DNA of 64,000 nucleotides, from assembly GCA_963931055.1 (NCBI GenBank), contig OZ006987.1:1674001-1738000 (forward strand), written 5' to 3'. Below, one piece after another: positions 8,642-18,100 of this stretch (the stretch's first letter is position 1; each line of letters starts with the position of its first letter). This DNA comes from Coprenecus sp949297365. Its GTDB lineage: Bacteria > Bacteroidota > Bacteroidia > Bacteroidales > UBA932. Below the pieces are notes generated by a model. That model did not search any database and was not told the DNA's origin. It saw only the letters and a program-made list of their open reading frames with translations. The translations under genes and the position numbers were made by a program.

Positions 8642-8681
8642 CCGTTTGAGAAAAACGGACGCCAAAATGAAAGTTCTTTGA
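8642..8681 (+). promoter_or_regulatory. 16S leader: small hairpin and boxA-like antitermination site
   Basis: CCGTTT (8642-8647) pairs with AAACGG (8653-8658). It is followed by AAAGTTCTTTGA at 8670-8681, which resembles the boxA-like sequence seen in rRNA leaders of Bacteroidales. Such a site would let polymerase read through structured rRNA. Function is inferred from position and resemblance. Confidence 0.55.
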
Positions 8682-8694
8682 TAGCATTGTACGA

Positions 8695-8704
8695 GTGAAA
8701 AAGG
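8695..8704 (+). other. 5' arm of the 16S precursor processing stem
   Basis: GTGAAAAAGG here is exactly complementary to CCTTTTTCAC at 10333-10342, just past the 3' end of 16S. TAGAG and CTCT beyond it extend the pairing imperfectly. This is the usual double-stranded RNase III site that frees pre-16S rRNA. Confidence 0.7.
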
Positions 8705-8770
8705 TAGAGGTTTATTAATATTAATAATCTCGTCAATAACCGGTCAGGACAAGCTGGAAATAAGAAATAT

Positions 8771-10298
<1,528 letters not shown>

Positions 10299-10332
10299 TT
10301 GGAGCTTTCCGATCGGTTAGAGATTATTCTCT

Positions 10333-10342
10333 CCTTTTTCAC
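10333..10342 (+). other. 3' arm of the 16S precursor processing stem
   Basis: CCTTTTTCAC pairs exactly with 8695-8704 across the whole 16S gene. The rest of the 16S/tRNA-Ile spacer (10299-10374) shows no gene. Confidence 0.7.
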
Positions 10343-10374
10343 CCGGATGCTATTATTTTTTATGTATATTATTC

Positions 10375-10448
10375 AGTCCCGTAGCTCAGTTGGTTAGAGC
10401 ACTACACTGATAATGTAGGGGTCAGCGGTTCAAGTCCGCTCGGGACTA
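10375..10448 (+). tRNA. tRNA-Ile, anticodon GAT
   Basis: A 74-base cloverleaf: acceptor AGTCCCG/CGGGACT, D arm GCTC/GAGC, anticodon stem CTACA/TGTAG with loop CTGATAA, T arm AGCGG/CCGCT with TTCAAGT. The GAT anticodon reads isoleucine codons. The terminal CCA is not encoded. It is the usual first spacer tRNA of a bacterial rRNA operon. Confidence 0.97.
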
Positions 10449-10480
10449 CATTCAGTGCTTAAAGGACTGAATATTTTCAT

Positions 10481-10554
10481 GGGGGACTAGCTCAGTTGGC
10501 TAGAGCACCTGCCTTGCAAGCAGGGGGTCAAGGGTTCGACTCCCTTGTTCTCCA
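10481..10554 (+). tRNA. tRNA-Ala, anticodon TGC
   Basis: A 74-base cloverleaf: acceptor GGGGGAC/GTTCTCC (two G-U pairs), anticodon stem CCTGC/GCAGG with loop CTTGCAA, T arm AAGGG/CCCTT with TTCGACT. CCA is not encoded. It is the usual second spacer tRNA, but a terminator follows 8 bases later instead of 23S. A decayed copy of its 3' half lies at 11240-11279. Confidence 0.97.
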
Positions 10555-10562
10555 CCCAAGTC

Positions 10563-10595
10563 AAAGCAGTTACAGTTTCTGTAGCTGCTTTTTTT
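10563..10595 (+). terminator. Rho-independent terminator directly after tRNA-Ala
   Basis: AAAGCAGTTACAG (10563-10575) pairs with CTGTAGCTGCTTT (10579-10591), 13 positions with one G-U, around a 3-base loop. A run of seven T residues (10589-10595) follows. This is a textbook intrinsic terminator and closes the 16S-tRNA-tRNA transcript before any 23S gene. Confidence 0.9.
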
Positions 10596-10654
10596 ATTTC
10601 TCATTGTCTGATGCTTTTCTCATCAACAATAAATGCATTTTGAGGATAAAAATG

Positions 10655-10662
10655 TATATTTG
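10655..10662 (+). promoter_or_regulatory. -7 element for the HEPN/MNT pair
   Basis: TATATTTG matches TAnnTTTG and lies 19 bases before the ATG at 10682, after the rRNA terminator. It gives the pair its own promoter with a very short leader. No good -33 box is visible. Confidence 0.5.
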
Positions 10663-10681
10663 CCGTATAAACGCTTGATTT

Positions 10682-10963
10682 ATGACAGATAAGGTGAGAT
10701 ATTGGGTAGAGTTGTCTGACTATGATTTGGATACGGCACAGGCCATGCTGGAGACAAGAAGATATCTTTATGTAGGGTTTATGTGCCATCAGGTCATAGA
10801 AAAGATACTTAAGCCTTACTGGGGCAAGGTACTGGTCGAGCCGCCTTTGAGGATTCACCATCTGTCAAGGCTTGCCGCAAAGCCAGGTCTGACTCAGGAG
10901 TATTGTTCTGATTTGATTGACAAGACAAAAGCACTTCAGCTATGGATAAAAGACAGGCTATAG
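10682..10963 (+). CDS. HEPN-domain protein, apparently with an internal deletion
   Basis: A 93-residue helical protein of the HEPN family linked to MNT nucleotidyltransferases (COG2250-like). The N-terminal part is typical: YWVELSDYDLDTAQAML, then GFMCHQVIEKILKPYW, then IHHLSRLAAKPGL. Family members usually run about 120-130 residues and have a section resembling LNPYYIEARYP before the last helix. Here the sequence passes from SDLID straight to KTKALQLWIKDRL, so about 25-30 residues seem to be missing while the frame is kept. In HEPN/MNT modules HEPN is normally the RNase toxin; this one may be inactive or altered. It overlaps the MNT gene by 22 bases. The deletion is judged from memory of the family, not an alignment. 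Confidence 0.82.
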   Translation: MTDKVRYWVELSDYDLDTAQAMLETRRYLYVGFMCHQVIEKILKPYWGKVLVEPPLRIHHLSRLAAKPGLTQEYCSDLIDKTKALQLWIKDRL

Positions 10964-11238
10964 AAATTGCAAGGAAATACAAAGCAATGGTGGCTGAGCA
11001 CTTGCCGTTGAAGGCATTGTATCTCTATGGTTCATACAGCAAAGGAAATTATACAGAGGAAAGTGATATAGACATAGCTGTCATAGTGTCAAAGCGAAGT
11101 GACAATTATTTTGAGGATACGCCCTTGCTGTGGAAACTGGGCAGAAAAATAAGTTATCTTATAGAACCGGTTCTGCTGACAGAGGATGACAGCAGTCCTC
11201 TTTATTCGGAAATTCTTAAAACCGGGATACTTCTGTAA
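10942..11238 (+). CDS. MNT-type minimal nucleotidyltransferase, partner of the HEPN protein
   Basis: A 98-residue protein of the DNA polymerase beta nucleotidyltransferase superfamily. The active-site signature is intact: LYLYGSYSKGN (GS motif, about residues 27-37) followed by ESDIDIAV with the two metal-binding Asp residues (about 40-47). In characterised HEPN/MNT systems this enzyme is the antitoxin and adds AMP to the HEPN toxin. Its start lies 22 bases inside the HEPN gene, so the two are coupled. The pair is more AT-rich than its surroundings and lies between an intact and a decayed tRNA-Ala, which suggests arrival by transfer. Confidence 0.9.
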   Translation: MDKRQAIEIARKYKAMVAEHLPLKALYLYGSYSKGNYTEESDIDIAVIVSKRSDNYFEDTPLLWKLGRKISYLIEPVLLTEDDSSPLYSEILKTGILL

Positions 11239-11239
11239 T

Positions 11240-11279
11240 GCACTTGCCTTGCAGATAGGGCAAGAGTTTGACTTTTTGG
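11240..11279 (+). pseudogene. Decayed copy of the tRNA-Ala 3' half
   Basis: Aligned with 10505-10549 of tRNA-Ala, this stretch matches at 31 of 40 positions with a single 3-base gap; the longest exact block is TGCCTTGCA. All nine mismatches are transitions, the pattern expected of a genuine copy decaying by mutation. It holds the anticodon-loop and T-arm parts but not the 5' half, and could not fold into a tRNA. The rest of 11239-11474 carries no gene I can support apart from the promoter near 11432. Confidence 0.75.
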
Positions 11280-11408
11280 TGCGCCGGTAATGGCGTATGG
11301 TGCAGTGTATGGTGTGAAAACAGTGCGCTACTGCAGTTAGGAGTGGAAAAGCAGTGAATTTAGTGGGAAATGGGGATGAGAACGGCAGAGAATCCTCATT
11401 TTTTGCGA

Positions 11409-11439
11409 TTGCCGGGCCTGGCCGGTCGGGATACCTTTG
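11409..11439 (+). promoter_or_regulatory. Promoter of the haem-uptake operon
   Basis: TTG at 11409-11411 and TACCTTTG at 11432-11439, 20 bases apart, fit the Bacteroidetes consensus; CAGC follows as in the rRNA promoter. The first ATG served is at 11475, giving a leader of about 30 bases. No iron-box operator can be recognised by eye. Confidence 0.65.
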
Positions 11440-11474
11440 CAGCGTCATTTGTAAACATTAAAATTCAAAATACA

Positions 11475-12317
11475 ATGAAGCTGATAGAAATTATCTCTCT
11501 GGCCGCTGTAGCGGTCTTCGCAACATCCTGCGAGAAAACTGAAAACCAGAATCAAGAACCTGAAACGGTGCTCTCCGAGGCGGTAGCCGGGACTTACACC
11601 GGTTATTCGACAGCCGAGTTCCAGTATTCGTCTACGCCTATGGTCAGTCAGAACCAGTCCCTGAAAGTCACGGCAGAGGAGGGCGGAACGGTCTCCGTAA
11701 GCTATACTTCCGATACCTGGGGCACATTCTCTCTGACGGGAGTGACGGTTACGGAAAGTAACGGCTCTTACAGCCTGAGCGGCAGCGGCAAGACAGTAAT
11801 GGGCATGTCGGCTGACTCTCAGAGCGAGTACGACTGCACTCTTTCGGCGACAGTCAAAAGTACGGAAGACTTCACTTTTGCGTTTGATGTTCCGGCAGTG
11901 ATGGGCGGTCTGAAGATCACTCTGCTCCCTGGTAATCCTCCTGTAGAGCTGCTTGTCAATGGAACGTATACGGGGACCTTGACCATGTCGGTTATGGGGT
12001 CGGCAATGGATCCGATGGAAGATGCTGAAGTTACGCTTGCAGTAGATGGAAGTACCGCATCACTGACACTGCCTGCTATGGGTATGGGAACTATGACGAT
12101 GGACTCCATAACTGTGGATGTGTTGTTTGAAGAGGCTGAGGACGGCAGTTTTACACTCTCTGCGGATAATATTGATGCTGTCTCCGGAGAACTCAGCATA
12201 ACCGGTTCTCTGACTGGAACTGTCAGTGCTGATGGCAGTACAATGACCATCAATGCGGAGATCACTCCCGGTGCCATGCCCATGGCTATTAATGTAGACT
12301 TTGAAGGCACAAAATAA
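11475..12317 (+). CDS. Lipoprotein with two calycin-like domains, first gene of the hmu operon
   Basis: A 280-residue lipoprotein. The signal sequence ends in the lipobox FATSC (Cys about residue 18), followed by acidic residues. Two beta-rich domains follow (about residues 35-155 and 160-280), each starting with a GTYTG motif (VAGTYTGYS, NGTYTGTLT), as in the calycin-like lipoproteins of Bacteroidales. The start at 11475 is chosen over an upstream ATG at 11370 because it opens the signal peptide and follows the promoter. It ends with TAAATG overlap-like spacing directly before hmuY. Calycin folds often bind small hydrophobic ligands, so a haem- or porphyrin-related role is plausible from context, but not shown. 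Confidence 0.82.
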   Translation: MKLIEIISLAAVAVFATSCEKTENQNQEPETVLSEAVAGTYTGYSTAEFQYSSTPMVSQNQSLKVTAEEGGTVSVSYTSDTWGTFSLTGVTVTESNGSYSLSGSGKTVMGMSADSQSEYDCTLSATVKSTEDFTFAFDVPAVMGGLKITLLPGNPPVELLVNGTYTGTLTMSVMGSAMDPMEDAEVTLAVDGSTASLTLPAMGMGTMTMDSITVDVLFEEAEDGSFTLSADNIDAVSGELSITGSLTGTVSADGSTMTINAEITPGAMPMAINVDFEGTK

Positions 12318-12992
12318 ATGAGAAGAATCCCAAAGCCATTATTAATATTGTTGCCGGTGGGAGCGGCCTTGCTGTCGCTCCCTTCGTGCAACGGTCTGTT
12401 CGAGGGGATCTATGATGAGCCTGTGGCAGCCAGTGAATTCGGATTCACGAAGGTAGAGCAGGCTACCTCCTCGGGGACGATATATATCGATGCTACCTCG
12501 TATACGAAGTGGACATATATAGATTTCGATACATATTCTATAGATACCACGCTGATTGCTGAGGACGGTTCAGAGAGTGGGGAGGTGATGGAAGGCTGGG
12601 ATCTGGCCGTACACCGTTATGATACAAAGACCAACGGTGGCTCTGTGCTTGAGACGGAATACACTTCATTGGATGAGTTTCGTGTATCGGGCAGAATCCC
12701 CGAAGGAGAGTATGTGGAGGATATCTGGACTGAGGACAGAATAACAATAGATATGTCCCAGATGATGAATGGTGTCATTCTTTATGCCCCGTCATGGTAT
12801 AATCCAGAGTTGTCCAAGTGGCTCAATGTGGATACTTCCACCATGCCGCCGGTCTACACTATGTCGGGCAGAGTCTATGTTCTTAAAACTCAGGACGGCA
12901 AAGCGGCAGCCCTGCAGCTGAACAATTATATGAATGACAGTAAGGTCAAGGGATTTATGACAATTGATTATATCTATCCTGTGGAGTTCTGA
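12318..12992 (+). CDS. hmuY: HmuY-family haem-binding lipoprotein
   Basis: A 224-residue lipoprotein with lipobox LLSLPSC near residue 23, so it is probably anchored in the outer membrane. The central motif GWDLAVHRYDTKTNGG and the later RVYVLKTQDGKAAALQL fit the HmuY family, haemophores that capture haem and pass it to a TonB-dependent receptor. It starts immediately after the calycin lipoprotein stop and 2 bases precede hmuR. The axial ligands differ across the family (His-His or Met pairs), and I cannot assign them from sequence alone. Confidence 0.92.
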   Translation: MRRIPKPLLILLPVGAALLSLPSCNGLFEGIYDEPVAASEFGFTKVEQATSSGTIYIDATSYTKWTYIDFDTYSIDTTLIAEDGSESGEVMEGWDLAVHRYDTKTNGGSVLETEYTSLDEFRVSGRIPEGEYVEDIWTEDRITIDMSQMMNGVILYAPSWYNPELSKWLNVDTSTMPPVYTMSGRVYVLKTQDGKAAALQLNNYMNDSKVKGFMTIDYIYPVEF

Positions 12993-12994
12993 CT

Positions 12995-15136
12995 ATGAGT
13001 AGGATAATATTTTCACTGCTGGTGCTTATGTCGGCCGTGCAGACAATATGGGCCTCACCTTCCATAACTGTAACAGGGACTGTCAAGGACAAAAATGGGG
13101 ATGCCCTCTCCGGGACTGTCGTGACAGTGGTAGGGAATGACAGAGCCTATGCGGTAGTCGGGGATGACGGCAGATACAGCCTTAGCGTGCCTGACGATGC
13201 GGAGATGCTCAGATTTCGCCTTTTGGGTTATGTTACGCAGGACATCAGTCTGAGCGAAGTGAATGACAATATCCTGAATGTGGTGCTGGAGGAGGATCTT
13301 ATGAACATGGAGACAGTCGTGGTCACCGGAACCAGGACACCGAGACTTCTTAAGGAGAGTCCTATCCTGACCAGGGTCATAACCGATCTGGATATTCAGA
13401 GGGTGGATGCTCTCAATATCGGCGACCTGCTGGAGTCGGAGCTTCCGGGCATCGAGTTCTCATACGCCATGGACCAGCAGGTGACTCTCAATATGCAGGG
13501 ATTCGGCGGCAACTCGGTCCTGTTCCTGGTGGACGGGGAGCGCGTGGCCGGTGAGACTCTGGACAATATCGACTACAACCGTCTCAATCTGGACAATGTG
13601 CAGCGCGTCGAGATAATCAAGGGCGCGGCCTCGTCCCTCTACGGCTCCAATGCGGTGGGAGGGGTGGTCAATCTCATCAGCGCCGGTGCCTCCGAGCCCT
13701 GGCAGGTCAATGTCAATGCCCGGTACGGAGCTCACAACGAGCAGCGTTACGGCGGCTCGGTGGGTTTTATCGCTGGCAAGTTCAACAGTCTCACCAATGC
13801 GCAGTACACCAGCATCGACTCCTACGCCATGCCTTCGGAGGGTGACTACAGTACGTTCTACGGCGGGTACAACTGGAGCGTGAAGGAGCGCCTGCAGTAT
13901 GAGCCGCTGCAGGGACTCCGGTTCACGGCCCGGGCCGGCTATTTCTTCCGGGAAAGGGACTTGCAGAGCGATACGAGAGACCGTTACCGCGATTTCAGCG
14001 GAGGCCTGAAAGGGGAGTGGGATGTCAATGACCGGAACAGGATAGAGCTCTCATACGGCTTCGACCAGTACGACAAGAGCGACTGGCTGCTCTTCAACAG
14101 CACTGACGTGCGTGACTACAGCAACGTGCAGCACACCGTCCGCGGTATCTACACCTATGACCTGACCGCCGACGGGAAGAGTACCATGATCGTAGGAGGC
14201 GACTATATGCGCGACTACCTGATGTCCTATCAGTTCGAGGACAACGGCTATTATATCCAGCACACTGCGGATGTGTTCGCCCAGGTAGAGACCAATATCA
14301 ACGAGCACTGGAACCTCATCGGGGGCCTGCGCTACGACTTCTTCTCGCAGAAGCGGCTCAGCCATTTCTCCCCGAAGCTCAGTATCATGTACCGTACCGG
14401 CGGCTGGTCCTTCAGAGGCTCCTATGCCGGAGGTTTCCGCGCTCCTACTTTGAAGGAGATGTACATGTCCTTCGACATGGCCAGCATCTTCATGATCTAC
14501 GGCAACCCGGACCTCGAGCCTGAGTCCAGCGAGAACCTCTCCGTCTCGGCCGAGTACAACTGGAAATACCTCTCCGCCTCTGTCTCAGGCTTCTACAACT
14601 TCGTGGACAACCGTATCACCACCGTCTGGAACGAAGAACTCGGCGGCATGATGTACACCAATATGAGTCCCCTGCAGGTGCGTGGAGTGGACGTGTCCGT
14701 CTCGACCCGCCTGCCATTCGGTCTCGGTGCCCGGCTGGCCTATACCTTTACCGATGAGGCCATACGCGCCGGCGAGCCCCTGCTCTCCCAGACCCGCCCC
14801 CATTCGGCCACAGCCCGTATCGAGTACGGCAGGTCCTGGAAGAACTACGGCTTCAACGTGGCCCTCAGCGGCCGCGTCCTCTCCGCCGTGACCACAGAGG
14901 TCTACACCTCCGCAACCAACTACGAGGACACCGAGACCCAGACCTACCCGGCCTATACGATATGGAAACTGACCGTGTCGCAGGACATCTGGCGGGGCAT
15001 ACAGCTCAACGTGATAGTGGACAACCTCTTCAACTACCGGCCCGACTATTACTACAGCAGTACCCCGAGCACCGTCGGCACTACGGCCGCAGTCTCCCTT
15101 TCGATGAATATCGAGGAGTTTTTCAATAAAAAATAG
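12995..15136 (+). CDS. hmuR: TonB-dependent haem receptor HmuR
   Basis: A 713-residue outer-membrane receptor: signal peptide (cleavage near IWASP), carboxypeptidase-regulatory-like beta domain (about residues 24-105), plug domain (about 110-230, with VVVTGTRTPR and the GASSLYGSNAVGGVVNLIS signature) and a 22-strand barrel. The haem-receptor boxes FRAPTLKEMY (about residue 480) and NPDLEPE (about 504) are present, as in HmuR of Porphyromonas. It takes haem from HmuY and moves it to the periplasm using TonB energy. The last residues are NKK, not the aromatic end common in outer-membrane proteins. Confidence 0.95.
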   Translation: MSRIIFSLLVLMSAVQTIWASPSITVTGTVKDKNGDALSGTVVTVVGNDRAYAVVGDDGRYSLSVPDDAEMLRFRLLGYVTQDISLSEVNDNILNVVLEEDLMNMETVVVTGTRTPRLLKESPILTRVITDLDIQRVDALNIGDLLESELPGIEFSYAMDQQVTLNMQGFGGNSVLFLVDGERVAGETLDNIDYNRLNLDNVQRVEIIKGAASSLYGSNAVGGVVNLISAGASEPWQVNVNARYGAHNEQRYGGSVGFIAGKFNSLTNAQYTSIDSYAMPSEGDYSTFYGGYNWSVKERLQYEPLQGLRFTARAGYFFRERDLQSDTRDRYRDFSGGLKGEWDVNDRNRIELSYGFDQYDKSDWLLFNSTDVRDYSNVQHTVRGIYTYDLTADGKSTMIVGGDYMRDYLMSYQFEDNGYYIQHTADVFAQVETNINEHWNLIGGLRYDFFSQKRLSHFSPKLSIMYRTGGWSFRGSYAGGFRAPTLKEMYMSFDMASIFMIYGNPDLEPESSENLSVSAEYNWKYLSASVSGFYNFVDNRITTVWNEELGGMMYTNMSPLQVRGVDVSVSTRLPFGLGARLAYTFTDEAIRAGEPLLSQTRPHSATARIEYGRSWKNYGFNVALSGRVLSAVTTEVYTSATNYEDTETQTYPAYTIWKLTVSQDIWRGIQLNVIVDNLFNYRPDYYYSSTPSTVGTTAAVSLSMNIEEFFNKK

Positions 15137-15154
15137 AAAATATAAAAACGCAGC

Positions 15155-18100
15155 ATGATTCAAAAAACGGCAAAACTCATAACATTCATAGTGGTATCGG
15201 TCCTGGCAGTCCTCATCCTGTGGGGACTCTGGGCGTTTATGGCGGCCCCTACGCGGGTGGCCTTCCTGAACTACCAGGTCATCACCCTCGGTCAGATCTC
15301 CAAGGCCAATGACAGCCGCATGGTCCGCCTCTACGAGCTCACCCCTGAGGAAGCCTCTGAGGCAGGTCATTACGATATCCTTCTGATCAACGGTATGGGC
15401 CTGAGAATCACCGAGGAACAGCGGGCACAGCTACAGAAGGCCGCCGACCGGGGTCTGCCCGTGCTCTCGACCATGGTCACCAACCCGGCCAACGACATCA
15501 ACACCGTGGACTCCACCCTCGCTCCGGAGCTTCAGGCCTACCTATCCAACGGCGGTCCGGTAAACTACCGCAATATGCTCGCCTTCATCCGCCGCAGGAT
15601 AGACCGCAAGGTCATTGCCGCCCCTCAGCCCGCTCCCGCCGAGGAATACACGGTGGAGAATATCTACCACCCCTCGCCGGACGGCAGCGGAGGGGAGGAT
15701 AAGGGCTTCCGCTCCATCGCGGCCTATAATCAGTGGCTCAGGGACAATGGCCTCTGGAAAGAGGACGCTCCCCGCATCATCGTCACCGGCCAGATGGGCG
15801 ACCCCACCGACCTGATAGCCTCCCTCGAGGCCACGGGCAACGTCGTCTATCCGATCCGCAGCACCATGCCCATGCTCCGCACTGGGCAGCTCGACTCCAT
15901 CGCCCCTTCGGCGGTGATCAACATGGCGCACGGCCGCTTAGGCGACGGGATGGTCAAGTTTCTGGAAAAATCCAATATTCCCCTCTTCTCTCCCCTGAAT
16001 GTCAATTCCCTGGTCTCCGACTGGGAGGCCGATGAGATGGGTATGGCCGGGGGCTTCCTCTCCCAGAGCGTGGTGACTCCCGAGATAGACGGAGCCATCC
16101 GTCCCTACGTGCTCTTCGGACACTACGAGGATGAGGACGGGCTGCAGCGGCTCGAGGCCATTCCGGAGCGTTTAGATGAATTTACCGAGACGGTCAACCT
16201 CTATCTGGAACTCAGACGTAAGCCCGAGAGCGAGAAGAAGATAGCCATATTCTACTACAAGGGGGCGGGGCAGAATGCCCTGACGGCCGCCGGCATGGAG
16301 GTGGTGCCCTCGCTGTACAATTTTCTCAAGGCTCTGCAGTCGGCAGGGTACAATGTAGAGGGGCTGCCGTCCTCTCCCGAGGCCCTGGCCGCCCTGATTC
16401 AGAGCCGCGGCGCGGTCTTCGGCTCCTACGCCGAGGGGGCCGCCTCCCGCTTCATGGACGAGGGCGCTCCCGAGTGGGTGGATGCTCCGACATTTGCCCG
16501 CTGGGCTCAGGAGGCTCTGCCGCAAAGGTTGCGCGAGGAGGTGGAGGCCCTGAACGGGGAATTCCCCGGACCCTATATGTCAAGGGACGGCCGTCTGGCC
16601 CTGGCTCGGATCGAGCTGGGCAATGTGGTGCTGCTGCCGCAGCCTGCGGCCGGCGGCGGTCAGAATGACTTTCAGATGGTACACGGCACGCACGCCGCAC
16701 CTCCGTACAATTATATAGCTGCTTACCTCTACGCCCGTTACGGCTTTGAAGCCGATGCTATGATTCACTTCGGAACCCACGGCAGCCTCGAGTTCACTCC
16801 GAAAAAGCAGGTGGCCCTGAGTCAGTACGACTGGCCTGACCGCCTGGTGGGCACCGTGCCGCATTTTTACCTGTACACCATTTCCAATGTCGGGGAGGGG
16901 GTGATGGCCAAGCGCCGCGCCTACGCTACGCTCCAGTCCTACCTCACCGCTCCTTTCATGGAGAGCAATGTCAGGGGGCTGTACCGCGACCTCTCGGAGG
17001 AGCTTTCGCACTATGAGGACGCTCTTTACGGGGAGAGGCCGGATGCTGCCCGCGCCAAGGACATAGCACTCAGAATCAAGGGGCTGACCATAGAGATGGG
17101 CATTGCCTCCGACCTCGGGCTGGATACCCTGGACAGGGGTGAGCCCTACACAGAGGAGGAGGTCATGCGCATCGGGAATTTTGCCGAGGAACTGGCCTCC
17201 GAGAAGGTGACGGGCCGGCTCTACGTGATGGGCGAACCCTACCTGCCGGCGCAGATTGAGTCCACGGTCTATGCCATGAGCACCGAACCGGTGGCCTACG
17301 GCCTTTTAGGCATTGACCGGGCTAAGGGCAAGGATGTGGACGGGGTGGAGAAGCAGCTGGCTGTGTTCAACCGCAGGTATGTGGCTCCGGCAAAGAAGAT
17401 AGTGGCCCGGCTGCTGGCCCAGGGCCGTCCGGCGGATGACCGGCAGCTCTGCTCGATAGCCGGTATCACTCCTGAGGAACTTGCCCGCGCCAAGGAGGTG
17501 GCCGCTTCGCTCCAGGCCCCGCCCGACATGATGTCGATGATGGCTCAGATGGCCGGGATGCAGCAGCTGAGGAAGGATTCGGCTGCCGGCCGGGGAATGA
17601 GTGAGATGATGTCGGCGGTCGGACGGCAGATGATGGGCGGACGGAAAGCGCAGCCGACGCAGGCGGAGAAGGATTTTGCCCGGGCGGTGACTGAGATGGA
17701 ACAGGCAGTGCTCAATGTGTACAACTACCGCAGGGCCCTGATGGAAAGCCCTTCCACAGAGATAGGCAGTATGCTCAACGCTTTGGACGGCGGCTATACC
17801 TCGCCCTCGCCCGGAGGCGATCCAGTGGCCAATCCAAATACCCTGCCTACGGGCCGCAACCTCTTCGCCGTGAACGCCGAGGCCACCCCGACCCGCAGTG
17901 CATGGGAGAAGGGAGTAGCATTGGTCGAGAATACCCTGCGGCTCTACCGTCAGCGGCATTGCGATTCCCTGCCCCGCAAGGTCAGCTACACCCTGTGGAG
18001 CAGCGAGTTCATTGAGACAGAAGGCGCGACGATAGCCCAGATATTCTACATGCTGGGTGTCGAGCCGGTCTACGACAGCTTCGGCCGCGTGACCGATATC

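Noticed and set aside
11239..11474. Search for a 23S or 5S fragment after tRNA-Ala
   Set aside because: No recognisable 23S 5' end or 5S sequence; only the tRNA-Ala remnant and the hmu promoter are seen.
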